A stretch of DNA of 64,000 nucleotides, from positions 3,534,001 through 3,598,000 of the forward strand of contig NZ_JQMO01000003.1 in NCBI RefSeq assembly GCF_000744785.1. Direction: 5' to 3'. How positions within the stretch are numbered: position 1 is the first letter of the stretch; every line of letters starts with the position of its first letter. Below are positions 28,763 through 38,756 of the stretch, piece after piece. The notes below the pieces were generated by a model. The model searched no databases, was not told where the DNA came from, and saw only the letters and a program-made list of their open reading frames with translations. Made by a program: the position numbers and the translations under genes. Source of the stretch: Kitasatospora azatica KCTC 9699 (GTDB lineage Bacteria > Actinomycetota > Actinomycetes > Streptomycetales > Streptomycetaceae).

Positions 28763-28972
28763 CTGGGTCCTCTGAAGGGTTGTCAGCTGATAATTCGCAA
28801 GATCCTCACGGACCCTAGCGGGCGCCCGTCCCCGCTCCGCAACGGGGTTTCCCGGTCCGGGGTGGACAGAACGTGCACTATCGGTCGTGCAGGGACGAAA
28901 CCACTGGCTCTCGCCGGGTGTGCGCGGTATGGCACCGTTGACCCAGACCGACCGACAGACGCAGGGGAGCCC

Positions 28973-29491
28973 ATGGGCACGCACACCACACTCACCGTCG
29001 GCTCGCCGGAGCTGATGTCCGGGCTCGGGCGGCGGCTGGCCGCGCTGCTGCGGGCCGGGGACCTCGTGCTGCTCTCGGGGGAGCTGGGGGCCGGGAAGAC
29101 CACGCTGACCCGGGGGCTGGGCGCGGGGCTCGGGGTGCGGGGGGCGGTGACCTCGCCGACCTTCGTGATCGCCCGGGTGCACCCGTCGCTGGTCGGCGGC
29201 CCGGCGCTGGTGCATGTGGACGCCTACCGGCTCGGCGGCGGGTTGGACGAGATGGAGGACCTCGACCTGGACGTCTCGCTGCCGGAGTCGGTGGTGGTGG
29301 TCGAGTGGGGCGAGGGCAAGGTCGAGGGGTTGTCGGAGAACCGCCTGGAGGTGCGGATCGAGCGGGCGCTCGGTGGCGCGGCCGAGGAGGATCCGGACCA
29401 GGAGGACGCGGACGCGGATCCGCGGCGGGTCACCGTGACCGGTCTGGGCCCGCGCTGGGACGGCGCGGACCTGGCGGTCCTGGAGGGCTGA
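28973..29491 (+). CDS. tsaE: tRNA t6A biosynthesis ATPase TsaE
   Basis: Partner of TsaB and TsaD in making N6-threonylcarbamoyladenosine at tRNA A37. The ATG at 28973 follows AGGGGAG. The 172-residue product has the P-loop GELGAGKTT and TSPTFVIARVH, HVDAYRL and VVVVEWGEG, all typical. Residues 128-150 are an acidic insertion (EEDPDQEDADADP). tsaB lies 1 kb downstream, separated by a small ORF and an opposing gene. Confidence 0.93.
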   Translation: MGTHTTLTVGSPELMSGLGRRLAALLRAGDLVLLSGELGAGKTTLTRGLGAGLGVRGAVTSPTFVIARVHPSLVGGPALVHVDAYRLGGGLDEMEDLDLDVSLPESVVVVEWGEGKVEGLSENRLEVRIERALGGAAEEDPDQEDADADPRRVTVTGLGPRWDGADLAVLEG

Positions 29492-29570
29492 CCGCGCCCG
29501 ACGTTTCCCGACGCGGTGTCGGCAACGTGTTGCGGGTGCGGCGGCCGACGTGATGGGATGGAGCCTGCAG

Positions 29571-29589
29571 TTAGGTATGCCTAACTAGG
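29571..29589 (+). promoter_or_regulatory. Possible iron box (DmdR/IdeR-type operator)
   Basis: The 19 bp from 29571 match 13 positions of the IdeR/DmdR consensus TTAGGTTAGSCTAACCTAA, with the left half TTAGGT intact; GTTAGG (29570-29575) and CCTAAC (29580-29585) are a perfect inverted repeat. It lies 9 nt before the ATG of a small ORF and could block its ribosome-binding site or promoter under iron-replete conditions. The role is inferred from sequence only. Confidence 0.5.
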
Positions 29590-29597
29590 GAGTCGCC

Positions 29598-29795
29598 ATG
29601 ACGAAAAGCACCCCCGTCATCCAGGGCCCTGCCGAGCAGGTGCCGATGAGCCGGCTGCTGGCCTCGACCGCCGCCGCAGCGGCACTCTGCACTCCACCGA
29701 AGCGCGAAGAACGGCCGAAGCGCGAGGAGCGCCACGCCGATCAGGCCACCACCAGCACCCGGGTGCCCTTCGCGGCGAAGTCCCAGAGCGTCTGA
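29598..29795 (+). CDS. Small ORF downstream of the possible iron box
   Basis: A 65-residue ORF with AGGGAG 6 nt before its ATG. The central MSRLLASTAAAAALCTPPKR is followed by a charged tail with two copies of KREER. I do not recognise a family with confidence. A Ser-Ala-rich segment like this recalls short peptides seen upstream of metal-regulated genes in streptomycetes, but that is memory, not a search. Its last 55 bp overlap the opposing gene's 3' end, which weakens the case for its full length. Confidence 0.45.
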   Translation: MTKSTPVIQGPAEQVPMSRLLASTAAAAALCTPPKREERPKREERHADQATTSTRVPFAAKSQSV

Positions 29796-30316
29796 GCGTC
29801 CTGCCGGGTGGAGCGGATGCCGCCCGTCCTGGGCTTCGGGGCGGCCGCCGGCGTCGCGCCGTCCACCGCCGCGCTGAAGCCGAAGACGGTGCCGGTCTGC
29901 TGGCTGAACAGGACCACGTGCTCGACCGGTCGCCCGTCCGAGCCGTTGGAGTTCGCCGTCCGGTTGTAGACGGTGTAGCTGCCCGGCGCCGGGTTGACCG
30001 AGCCGGGTTCCACCGTGAAGGCCGCCTCGACCTCTGGGTTCTTCTTCGGGTCGACCAGCCAGACCTGCTTGGCGCCGATCGAGTAGACCACCCGGCGGGT
30101 GGTCCCGGTGGCGGCCGTCGCGGGCAGCGGGGCGAGCGAGGGCACGGCGGCGCTGGGGGACGGCGAGGGCGAGGCGCTCGCACTGGCGGTCGGCGCGGGT
30201 TGCGCGGCCGCGGCGGTGGAGGCGCTGCCCTCGGCCTGGACGGCGAGCAGGGCGACCACCGCGAGCGCGCCCAGGGTCAGTCCGGCGACCGTGACTCCAG
30301 GACCCATCTTCGCCAC
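29741..30316 (-). CDS. Secreted or membrane-anchored YkuD-like protein lacking catalytic residues
   Basis: The GTG at 30316 gives 191 residues; an ATG three codons later is an alternative. A hydrophobic segment at about 7-26 is followed by an Ala/Ser/Pro linker to about residue 72. The remainder reads like a YkuD (L,D-transpeptidase) domain: VVYSIGAKQVWLVD, a PGSYTVYNRT strand, and GGIRSTRQDAQTLWDF followed by GTRVLVV. The SHGC motif with nucleophilic Cys is absent (RTGG at 163-166), and the upstream catalytic His is not seen. It is therefore probably not an active transpeptidase. It overlaps the small ORF on the other strand. Confidence 0.75.
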   Translation of the reverse strand: MAKMGPGVTVAGLTLGALAVVALLAVQAEGSASTAAAAQPAPTASASASPSPSPSAAVPSLAPLPATAATGTTRRVVYSIGAKQVWLVDPKKNPEVEAAFTVEPGSVNPAPGSYTVYNRTANSNGSDGRPVEHVVLFSQQTGTVFGFSAAVDGATPAAAPKPRTGGIRSTRQDAQTLWDFAAKGTRVLVVA

Positions 30317-30413
30317 CGCGCGCTCCGTCCTCGGTAGGGGTTGTCGGCCCCATCGTGCCAGGTTCCGAAGCGGGCTTCGGGACGTCGCGAACCTGTGTTC
30401 CGTAAGGGGACAA

Positions 30414-30441
30414 ATGGTCGACCCCGAAGACCCTCTAACCT
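30414..30441 (+). promoter_or_regulatory. Possible leaderless promoter of tsaB
   Basis: TAACCT (30436-30441) lies 6 nt before the tsaB GTG, so transcription would begin at or next to the start codon. ATGGTC (30414-30419) is a possible -35 with a 16-bp spacer. No ribosome-binding site is seen. Confidence 0.5.
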
Positions 30442-30447
30442 GGACCC

Positions 30448-31101
30448 GTGCTGCTGCTCGCGTTCGACACCGCTACCCCTGCCGTCACCGCCGCCGTCCA
30501 TGACGGGTCGGCCGTCCTGGCCCAGACCTACCAGGTCGATGCCCGGCGCCACGGCGAACTGCTGCTGCCCGCGATCGGCCGGGTGCTGGCCGAGGCGGGA
30601 GTCGACAAGCGGGAGCTGACGGCGCTCGCGGTGGGCGTCGGCCCGGGCCCGTACACCGGGCTGCGGGTCGGCCTGGTCACCGCCGCCGCGCTCGGCCACG
30701 CGCTCGGCCTGCCGGTGCACGGCGTCTGCACGCTGGACGCGATCGCCCACCAGGCCCGGGCCGAGGGGCTGACCGGCCCGTTCACGGCGGCCACCGACGC
30801 GCGCCGCAAGGAGGTCTACTGGGCCGACTACGACGCCGAAGGCCGTCGAACCGCCGGCCCGTCCGTGGACCGGCCCGGTGAGCTGACGGTCCGTCCGGTC
30901 TCGGTCGGCGCCGGCGCGCTGCTCTACCCCGAGGCCTTCCCCGGCGCGCACGGGCCCGAGCACCTGTCGGCGGGCGCGCTGGCCGACTTCGCGGTGACCG
31001 AGCTGGCCGCCGGCCGCGAGCTGTTGCCGAACGCCCCGCTCTACCTGCGCCGACCGGACGCCCAGGTGCCGGCTGGCTACAAGGCGGTGCTGCCCGCGTG
31101 A
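30448..31101 (+). CDS. tsaB: tRNA t6A biosynthesis protein TsaB
   Basis: Inactive TsaD-like partner that dimerises with TsaD. The 217-residue protein starts MLLLAFDTATPAVTAAVHDG; GVGPGPYTGLRVGL and DARRKEVYWADY are family segments. Its stop overlaps the rimI GTG by 4 nt. This starts the tsaB-rimI-tsaD operon. Confidence 0.95.
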   Translation: MLLLAFDTATPAVTAAVHDGSAVLAQTYQVDARRHGELLLPAIGRVLAEAGVDKRELTALAVGVGPGPYTGLRVGLVTAAALGHALGLPVHGVCTLDAIAHQARAEGLTGPFTAATDARRKEVYWADYDAEGRRTAGPSVDRPGELTVRPVSVGAGALLYPEAFPGAHGPEHLSAGALADFAVTELAAGRELLPNAPLYLRRPDAQVPAGYKAVLPA

Positions 31102-31589
31102 CCAGCACTGCCGTGAGCCGCACGGTGCTGCGCCCGATGCGCTGGTGGGACATCGAACCGGTGATGGAGCTGGAGCTGAAGCTCTTCCCCGAGGACGCCT
31201 GGTCCCGGGGCATGTACTGGTCGGAGCTGGCCGAGGCGCACCCCGACGGCACCCGCCACTACACCGTGGCCACCGCCGAGGACGGCTCGATCGTCGGCTA
31301 CGCCGGACTGATGGCCGTCGGCCAGGAGAGCGACGTGCAGACCATCGCCGTCGACGAGGGCCACCAGGGCCAGGGGCTCGGCGCGCTGCTGCTCACCGAC
31401 CTGGTGACGGAGTCCGTCCGGCGCGGCTGCGAGGAGCTGCTGCTGGAGGTGCGGATCGACAACATCCGCGCCCAGCGGCTCTACGAGCGGTTCGGCTTCG
31501 CCCCGGTCGGCATCCGGCGCGGCTACTACCAGCCGGCCAACGTCGACGCGCTGGTGATGCGCCTCGACCACCCGACGAAGACCACCTGA
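31098..31589 (+). CDS. rimI: N-acetyltransferase RimI-type
   Basis: A GNAT-fold acetyltransferase of 163 residues; RimI acetylates the N-terminal Ala of S18 in E. coli, and actinobacterial homologues may have broader targets. Motif A is [15 protein letters not shown] (about 75-89) and the C-terminal motif [23 protein letters not shown] is present in order. The GTG overlaps tsaB; tsaD follows within 22 nt. The tsaB-rimI-tsaD order is widely conserved. Confidence 0.93.
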   Translation: MTSTAVSRTVLRPMRWWDIEPVMELELKLFPEDAWSRGMYWSELAEAHPDGTRHYTVATAEDGSIVGYAGLMAVGQESDVQTIAVDEGHQGQGLGALLLTDLVTESVRRGCEELLLEVRIDNIRAQRLYERFGFAPVGIRRGYYQPANVDALVMRLDHPTKTT

Positions 31590-31611
31590 AGCAATGACAC
31601 CGAGGAAGACC

Positions 31612-32700
31612 ATGGCTGACGAACCGCTCGTCCTGGGCATCGAGACCTCCTGCGACGAGACCGGCGTCGGCATCGTGCGCGGCACCACGTTGCTCGCCGA
31701 CGCGGTGGCCTCCAGCGTCAACGACCACGCCCGGTTCGGCGGAGTGGTCCCCGAGATCGCCAGCCGGGCCCACCTGGAGGCGATGGTCCCGACCGTCCAG
31801 CGCGCGCTGGACACCGCCGGGATCAAGGCGAGCGACCTGGACGGCATCGCGGTCACCGCCGGCCCCGGCCTGGCCGGCGCGCTGCTGGTCGGGGTGAGCG
31901 CGGCCAAGGCCTACGCCTGGGCGCTGGACAAGCCGCTGTACGGGGTCAACCACCTCGCCTCGCACATCTGCGTGGACCAGCTGGAGCACGGGCGGCTGCC
32001 CGAGCCCACGATGGCCCTGCTGGTCTCCGGCGGCCACTCCTCGCTGCTGCTCACCGCCGACATCACCACCGACGTCCGCCCGCTCGGCGCCACCATCGAC
32101 GACGCGGCCGGCGAGGCCTTCGACAAGGTGGCCCGGGTGCTCGGCCTCGGTTTCCCGGGTGGCCCGGTGGTGGACCGGATGGCCCGTACGGGTGACCGCA
32201 AGGCGATCCACTTCCCGCGCGGCCTGAGCGGCCCCAAGGACCCCGAGTACGACTTCTCCTTCTCCGGCCTGAAGACCGCGGTGGCCCGCTGGGTGGAGGC
32301 CAAGCGGCGGGCCGGCGAGGACGTGCCGGTGGCGGACGTCGCGGCCTCCTTTCAGGAGGCGGTCACCGATGTGCTGACCCGCAAGGCGATCAAGGCCTGC
32401 AAGGACAACGACGTCGACCACCTGATGATCGGCGGCGGGGTGGCGGCCAACTCCCGGCTGCGCGCGATGGCCGAGCAGCGCTGCGAGCGGGCCGGTATCC
32501 GGCTGCGGGTGCCGCGCCCGGGCCTGTGCACGGACAACGGCGCGATGGTGGCGGCGCTCGGCGCGGAGATGGTCTGGCGCGACCGGGCGCCCTCGGCCCT
32601 CGACCTCTCGGCCGACTCCTCGCTGCCGGTCACCGAGGTCTCCGTGCCGCACAACGACGTGCACGGCGAGGCCTACCGGGCGCTGGACGGGCAGGCGTGA
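31612..32700 (+). CDS. tsaD: tRNA N6-adenosine threonylcarbamoyltransferase TsaD
   Basis: Catalytic subunit that transfers threonylcarbamoyl to A37. An upstream in-frame ATG exists at 31594, but ATG 31612 has GAGGAA at proper distance and gives [20 protein letters not shown]. The 362-residue ASKHA protein has the metal-binding NHLASH and the [11 protein letters not shown] segment. The next GTG overlaps its stop. Confidence 0.97.
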   Translation: MADEPLVLGIETSCDETGVGIVRGTTLLADAVASSVNDHARFGGVVPEIASRAHLEAMVPTVQRALDTAGIKASDLDGIAVTAGPGLAGALLVGVSAAKAYAWALDKPLYGVNHLASHICVDQLEHGRLPEPTMALLVSGGHSSLLLTADITTDVRPLGATIDDAAGEAFDKVARVLGLGFPGGPVVDRMARTGDRKAIHFPRGLSGPKDPEYDFSFSGLKTAVARWVEAKRRAGEDVPVADVAASFQEAVTDVLTRKAIKACKDNDVDHLMIGGGVAANSRLRAMAEQRCERAGIRLRVPRPGLCTDNGAMVAALGAEMVWRDRAPSALDLSADSSLPVTEVSVPHNDVHGEAYRALDGQA

Positions 32701-32771
32701 CCCAGGCCCGCACGACACAGGCCCGCACGACGCAGGCCCGGATGACGCAGGCCCGGATGACGCAGGCTCAG
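32697..32771 (+). repeat. Five 15-bp tandem units at the start of a small gene
   Basis: Units begin at 32697, 32712, 32727, 32742 and 32757. The shared core is ACNCAGGC(C/T)C. They encode repeated TQAR-like residues in frame. The last two units begin with ATG, and a further ATG follows at 32772, so the repeat multiplies possible start codons. Confidence 0.9.
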
Positions 32772-33032
32772 ATGTGGGAGGCGAAGGCCGCCGACGGCCG
32801 GGGTGCCGAACTGCTCGACTGGGCCCGTGAGCACGCCCTCCCGGCGCTCGACGGCGCCGAACGGCTCGAGCTGTTCAGCGCGCCCGGTGAGCGGGTGCTG
32901 CTGATCAGCTGGTGGCCGGACGGGACCACCCCGGCCGCGCCGCCCGAGCCGCCGGCCGCCCTGCTGGCGCGCCCGGTGCACCGCTGGGCCTTCCGCAGCG
33001 AGTATGTAGTCTCAGCAGGGTCCGAGAGCTGA
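32697..33032 (+). CDS. Small protein of unknown function in the tsaD operon
   Basis: The GTG at 32697 overlaps the tsaD stop by 4 nt and gives 111 residues. The first 26 are TQAR repeats from the 15-bp tandem array. The rest starts at [20 protein letters not shown] and includes [21 protein letters not shown] and a Pro-rich stretch before [14 protein letters not shown] do not recognise a named family. ATG 32772 would give an 86-residue protein without the repeats and may be the ancestral start. No signal peptide or membrane segment is seen. Confidence 0.75.
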   Translation: MTQARTTQARTTQARMTQARMTQAQMWEAKAADGRGAELLDWAREHALPALDGAERLELFSAPGERVLLISWWPDGTTPAAPPEPPAALLARPVHRWAFRSEYVVSAGSES

Positions 33033-33055
33033 TCGACACTGGGGAGCACGGCGGC

Positions 33056-33967
33056 GTGAAGACGAACACCAGGAGCCGGGCCCTCGCCTGCTCGGCGGGC
33101 GCCTTCGCGCTGCTCGCGGCGGTCAGCGGCTGCTCCAGCAGCGGGGCCGCCAGTTCCCCCGGTGCACCCCCGCAGAGCAGCGCGCCGACGGCAGCCGGGG
33201 CCGACGCCCCGTCAGCGGACGCCTCGTCTGCTCCGTCGGCCTCCGCGCCCGCGGCCGCCGGCCAGGCCTCGGCGGCGGCCTGGGCCAAGTGGAACCTCAA
33301 GGCGCTGCCGCCGGCCCCGGCGGCCCCGGCCGACAAGCCGGTCAAGCTCACCAAGACCGGTACCGTCCCGGTGATCGACCACATCCAGACCGCCGACAAG
33401 GTCGTCTTCGTCACCATCGACGACGGTGCCGAGAAGGACCCCAAGTTCGTCCAGATGCTGACCGACCTCAAGGTCCCGATCACGATGTTCCTGACCAAGG
33501 ACATCGTCAAGAACGACTACGGCTACTTCAAGCCGCTGCAGGCGCTGGGCAACTCGATCCAGAACCACACCGTGACCCACCCGGTGATGAGCAAGCTGAC
33601 GCCGGACAAGCAGAAGAGCGAGGTCTGCGACGACCAGGCGGCGCTCACCCAGCAGTACGGCACCGCCCCGTACCTCTTCCGGCCGCCGTTCGGCGACGGC
33701 GCGCACACCCCGTCGCTCAACAACGCGGTGCAGCAGTGCGGTCCGCGCGCGATCGTGCTGTGGAAGGAGAGCATGCAGATCCACGACATGCAGTACCAGG
33801 GCGCCAAGACGCTGCAGCCCGGCGACATCATCCTGGCCCACTTCCGCGGTCCGAGTGAGCTCAAGGGCGAGACCATGACCGAGATGTTCGGCGAGCTGCT
33901 CAGCCGGATCCAGGAGCAGGGCTACGCGGTGGCCCGGCTGGACGACTACATCCAGGCTGCCGGCTGA
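33056..33967 (+). CDS. Polysaccharide deacetylase-like lipoprotein
   Basis: The GTG at 33056 follows GGGGAG and gives 303 residues. A lipoprotein signal ends at VSGC with Cys26, followed by an Ala/Ser/Pro linker to about residue 80. The NodB homology domain has TIDDGAE (the metal and catalytic Asp pair), NHTVTHPVM (metal His pair) and RPPFGDG. The C-terminal ILAHFRGP fits the last NodB motif. Likely substrate is a wall or capsule polysaccharide; not proven. Confidence 0.85.
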   Translation: MKTNTRSRALACSAGAFALLAAVSGCSSSGAASSPGAPPQSSAPTAAGADAPSADASSAPSASAPAAAGQASAAAWAKWNLKALPPAPAAPADKPVKLTKTGTVPVIDHIQTADKVVFVTIDDGAEKDPKFVQMLTDLKVPITMFLTKDIVKNDYGYFKPLQALGNSIQNHTVTHPVMSKLTPDKQKSEVCDDQAALTQQYGTAPYLFRPPFGDGAHTPSLNNAVQQCGPRAIVLWKESMQIHDMQYQGAKTLQPGDIILAHFRGPSELKGETMTEMFGELLSRIQEQGYAVARLDDYIQAAG

Positions 33968-33992
33968 CCACCGGCGGCCTGGATGCGGTGAC

Positions 33993-34022
33993 GGAACGTC
34001 GGACGGCGGAACGTCAGACGCT
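33993..34022 (+). repeat. 15-bp tandem duplication at the propeller gene stop
   Basis: Units 33993-34007 and 34008-34022 match at 12 of 15 positions (shared GGAACGTC.GACG). The stop codon of the minus-strand gene (complement of 34014-34016) lies in the second unit. Confidence 0.6.
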
Positions 34023-35108
34023 GACGATCTGCAGGTCGGCGGCGTTGCCGATGGTCCCGGTCACGTAGAGCGTGTGGCCGTCGGGGCCGACGGCCAGACC
34101 GCTCAGGTCGTCCTCGTCCAGCCAGTCGACCGTCTCGGCCGGGACGGCCGCGCCGGTGGCGGCGTTGAAGGAGAGCACCGACGGTCCGTTGGTGAGGTCC
34201 TCCTTGACCAGGTACAGCCGGCTGCCGTCCGGGCTCACCTGCGGGTAGCGCAGGTCGGAGCCGCTGGGCGCCAGGGTGAGGCTCGCGGTGACGGTGTCGG
34301 TGGCGGTGTCGATCCGGGCCGCCGCGCCCGTGCCGGTGCCGTTCACGGCGTACAGCCGGGTGCCGTCCGGGGTGAGCGCCAGGTAGTAGTCGTAGCCGGT
34401 GGCGGTGCCCGGGACGGTGCCGACCACGGTCGGTACGGCGCTCGCGGTGTTCAGGTGCACCACACCGGCGACGGTGCCCACGTAGACGTCGCGGCCACCG
34501 GGGCGGACCACCAGCGCGCCGAGTTCGCCGGCGGCCACCGGCACCTCGGTGGTGAACGCCCGCTGCCCGGTGGCGAACTCCAGCACCCGGCCCTGCCCGG
34601 ACTGGCGGTAGGTCTGCGGGCCGTTCTGGGCGACGTAGACGGTGGACCCGTCCGGGCTGATCGCAAGTCCCGCGGTCAGTCCCGGGGTCCAGCCGGTGGG
34701 ACGCGACTGGTCCGGCAGCGCGACCGTGGCGAGCACGGTCCGGCCGACGGTGTCGACCACGCTGAGCGTGAGGCCGTTCAGCACGTACACCCGGGTGCCG
34801 TCCGGGCTGATCGCCAGGTAGGGCGTCCACTGGGTGCTGCCCAGGGCGATCTTCGCGGTGACCGTGCCGCTCCGGGTGTCGACCACCTTCAGCCGGGTCT
34901 GGCCGTCCGTGTCGCTCACCGCGACATAGGACTTGGTGCCGTCCGGGCTGACCACCGGCGCGGCCCACTTCCAGCCCACCGCGACGGTGGCCTCAGTGCC
35001 GGACACCGGAGCCGCGGCGGCCTCGGCGACCCCGCTCGCCAGGCCCAGCAGGGCGCCGGCGGTGACCGCCGCGGTGGTCCACCGGACCGCCTTCGCAAGA
35101 GACTTCAT
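34014..35108 (-). CDS. Secreted YVTN-type seven-repeat beta-propeller protein
   Basis: The ATG at 35108 follows GGAGGGAA and gives 364 residues with a signal peptide ending near residue 32 (GVAEAAAA). Seven PDG-type repeats are visible: SPDGTKSYV, SPDGTRVYV, SPDGSTVYV, RPGGRDVYV, TPDGTRLYA, SPDGSRLYL and GPDGHTLYV. This predicts a seven-bladed propeller. There is no cell-wall signal, so it may be released. Ligand unknown. Confidence 0.85.
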   Translation of the reverse strand: MKSLAKAVRWTTAAVTAGALLGLASGVAEAAAAPVSGTEATVAVGWKWAAPVVSPDGTKSYVAVSDTDGQTRLKVVDTRSGTVTAKIALGSTQWTPYLAISPDGTRVYVLNGLTLSVVDTVGRTVLATVALPDQSRPTGWTPGLTAGLAISPDGSTVYVAQNGPQTYRQSGQGRVLEFATGQRAFTTEVPVAAGELGALVVRPGGRDVYVGTVAGVVHLNTASAVPTVVGTVPGTATGYDYYLALTPDGTRLYAVNGTGTGAAARIDTATDTVTASLTLAPSGSDLRYPQVSPDGSRLYLVKEDLTNGPSVLSFNAATGAAVPAETVDWLDEDDLSGLAVGPDGHTLYVTGTIGNAADLQIVSV

Positions 35109-35188
35109 CTGTCTGTTCCCTCCCCATGGGTACCACCGCTCGGCGCGGTGCCTGGGCAGGCTAGTACACGAAGTTGACGCTCCGAGGG

Positions 35189-36367
35189 CTAATCGGTGAT
35201 CGGCTGACCCAACATCATCAGCGGTCCGTTGTCGGTCCGGCTGAGGATCACCGTCACGGTGTTCGGCCCGGACGGCTTCAGCAGTCGGCGCAGCTCCTCG
35301 GGGGTGATGGCCATGCCGCGCTTCTTGATCACCACGGTGCCGGCGCCGCGTTCCCGCACCAGTGCCTTGAGCTTCTTGACGTTGTACGGCAGTACCTCGT
35401 CGATCTCGTAGGCGTGCGCGAACGGAGTGGACACCAGCCGGTCCGAGGTCAGGTAGGCGATCTTCGGGTCGATCAGGGTGCCACCGACCTGCTCGGCGAC
35501 CTCGGCCACCAGGTGGGCGCGGATCACCGCGCCGTCCGGCTCGTAGAGGTAGCGCCGGACCGGGCCGGCCGGCGGGTCGGGCAGCCGGCCGCCGGTGAGG
35601 GTGTGCCCGCCGGGGAGCAGGGTGGCGCGGTGCGGTTGCTCGGCGGGTGCGCGGGTGCCGAACCAGAGCACCGCCTCCTTCACCTCGCCGTGGTCGCAGA
35701 CCCACTCCGCCTCGGCGTCCGCCGGGACCGCCTCGTGCGGGATGCCGGGAGCCACCTTGAGTGCGCCGAACGGGCGACTGCGGCCGGCCTCGATCGCCCA
35801 GGAGAGCGGCGGCGAGTACGCGGCGGGGTCGAACACCCGGCCCCGGTCGGTGCGGCGCGCGGGGTCGGTGAATACCGCGTCGAAGCCGTCGACCTCGGTC
35901 TGCGTCACGTCCGCGCAGCGCACCTCGATCAGCTCGGCCAGACCCAGCGCGGCGGCGTTGGCCCGGGCCACCGCGCAGGTCAGCGGGTCCCGGTCGACGG
36001 CGAGCACCGAGATCCCGGCTCGGGCCAGCGCGATCGCGTCACCGCCGATCCCGCCGCACAGGTCGGCCAGCCGGCCCACACCAAGCTGAGCGAACCGCCG
36101 GGCCCGCCACTCGGCCACGCTGCGCCGGGTGGACTGCTCGACCCCGTTGGGCGTGAAGTACATGGACTGCGCGTCCGCGCCGAACTTGGCCTGGGCCCGC
36201 TGCCGCAGCCGCTCCTGTCCGATCGCCGCCGAGACCAGTTCCGCCGGGTGCTCCCGCCGCAGCCTGGTCGCCACCGCCAGCTCGTCCCCGGGCGCGAACC
36301 CGCGCAGCTCGGCCAGCAGCGCCTGGCCCTCCTCGGTCAGCAGTTCCTGAAAGGTCTCGGTCTCCAC
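35189..36367 (-). CDS. SAM-dependent methyltransferase with THUMP-like C-terminal domain
   Basis: The most likely start is GTG 36367 (METETFQELLTEEGQ), giving 392 residues; the open frame reaches 36550. The methyltransferase part has RLADLCGGIGGDAIALAR (SAM motif I), VLAVDRDP (motif II) and FTDPARRTDRGRVFDP (motif IV with DPAR). The C-terminal part has VKKLKALVRERGAGTVVIKKRGMA-type sequence, the THUMP-like domain seen in this actinobacterial family. An RNA substrate is plausible. It faces away from groES across the CIRCE region. Confidence 0.8.
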   Translation of the reverse strand: METETFQELLTEEGQALLAELRGFAPGDELAVATRLRREHPAELVSAAIGQERLRQRAQAKFGADAQSMYFTPNGVEQSTRRSVAEWRARRFAQLGVGRLADLCGGIGGDAIALARAGISVLAVDRDPLTCAVARANAAALGLAELIEVRCADVTQTEVDGFDAVFTDPARRTDRGRVFDPAAYSPPLSWAIEAGRSRPFGALKVAPGIPHEAVPADAEAEWVCDHGEVKEAVLWFGTRAPAEQPHRATLLPGGHTLTGGRLPDPPAGPVRRYLYEPDGAVIRAHLVAEVAEQVGGTLIDPKIAYLTSDRLVSTPFAHAYEIDEVLPYNVKKLKALVRERGAGTVVIKKRGMAITPEELRRLLKPSGPNTVTVILSRTDNGPLMMLGQPITD

Positions 36368-36424
36368 CCGATCATTGTCCCGGTCCCCGGCCTGCCCCGG
36401 ATCGCGAAGTGGACGGGCGCGCCG

Positions 36425-36451
36425 TTGGCACTCTGGTTGACTGAGTGCTAA
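36425..36451 (+). promoter_or_regulatory. CIRCE operator 1 (HrcA) upstream of groES
   Basis: TTGGCACTC (36425-36433), a 9-bp spacer and GAGTGCTAA (36443-36451) match the CIRCE consensus TTAGCACTC-N9-GAGTGCTAA with one arm mismatch. It covers the promoter -35 element, fitting repression by HrcA. Confidence 0.92.
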
Positions 36452-36465
36452 CCGCGGCCTATGGT
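36437..36465 (+). promoter_or_regulatory. groES promoter
   Basis: TTGACT (36437-36442), a 17-bp spacer and TATGGT (36460-36465) form a strong vegetative promoter between and within the CIRCE elements. The leader to the groES GTG would be about 120 nt. Confidence 0.85.
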
Positions 36466-36470
36466 CGTTC

Positions 36471-36498
36471 CTGGCACTCACCCCTGGGGGAGTGCTAA
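36471..36498 (+). promoter_or_regulatory. CIRCE operator 2 with 10-bp spacer
   Basis: CTGGCACTC (36471-36479) and GAGTGCTAA (36490-36498) are CIRCE arms separated by 10 rather than the canonical 9 bases. It lies over the start point and early leader of groES. Confidence 0.8.
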
Positions 36499-36594
36499 CG
36501 CGACGGAACCGGTCTGACCCCCGCGACGGCAGGCCAGTCACGTCGCCCACCTACCTGTTAGACAACCCCGTAATCTCCGAAGGGGAGCTCGGAC

Positions 36595-36900
36595 GTGACC
36601 ACCAGCAGCAAGGTTGCCATCAAGCCGCTTGAGGACCGCATCGTGGTCCAGCCGCTCGACGCCGAGACCACCACGGCCTCCGGCCTGGTTATCCCGGACA
36701 CCGCCAAGGAGAAGCCCCAGGAGGGCGTCGTCCTGGCCGTCGGCCCGGGCCGCTTCGAGGATGGCCAGCGCCTGCCGCTCGACGTCGCCGTCGGCGACAT
36801 CGTCCTGTACTCCAAGTACGGCGGCACCGAGGTCAAGTACCAGGGCGAGGAGTACCTGGTCCTCTCGGCGCGCGACGTTCTCGCCATCATCGAGAAGTAA
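36595..36900 (+). CDS. groES: Co-chaperonin GroES
   Basis: The lid of the chaperonin. The GTG start follows AAGGGGAG and gives 101 residues, slightly longer than E. coli GroES at the N terminus ([18 protein letters not shown]). The mobile loop region [19 protein letters not shown] is intact. It heads an operon with groEL1 under HrcA control. Confidence 0.98.
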   Translation: MTTSSKVAIKPLEDRIVVQPLDAETTTASGLVIPDTAKEKPQEGVVLAVGPGRFEDGQRLPLDVAVGDIVLYSKYGGTEVKYQGEEYLVLSARDVLAIIEK

Positions 36901-36960
36901 GCGTCTCGGCGGACTGACGGTCCGCCAACCCTGCCCGCCCCGGATCCGTGTCAGCAGTGA

Positions 36961-38649
<1,689 letters not shown>

Positions 38650-38655
38650 CGCCCC

Positions 38656-38684
38656 CCGACGGTCGTAGGCGCTACGACCGTCGG
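38656..38684 (+). terminator. Terminator 1 after groEL1
   Basis: A perfect 13-bp stem (38656-38668 with 38672-38684) with a 3-nt loop, 6 nt after the stop codon. Confidence 0.85.
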
Positions 38685-38696
38685 TAGCCGGCAGTC

Positions 38697-38742
38697 CCGA
38701 CGGCCCGGTGTCCCCGCTCAGGCGGGGGCGCCGGGCCGTCGG
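38697..38742 (+). terminator. Hairpin 2 between groEL1 and the LysR gene
   Basis: CCGACGGCCCGG (38697-38708) pairs with CCGGGCCGTCGG (38731-38742); inside it CCCCGC pairs with GCGGGG. It ends only 14 nt before the LysR start codon. It may be a second terminator or mark regulation of the regulator gene. Confidence 0.7.
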
Positions 38743-38756
38743 TCTACCCTGGGCGC

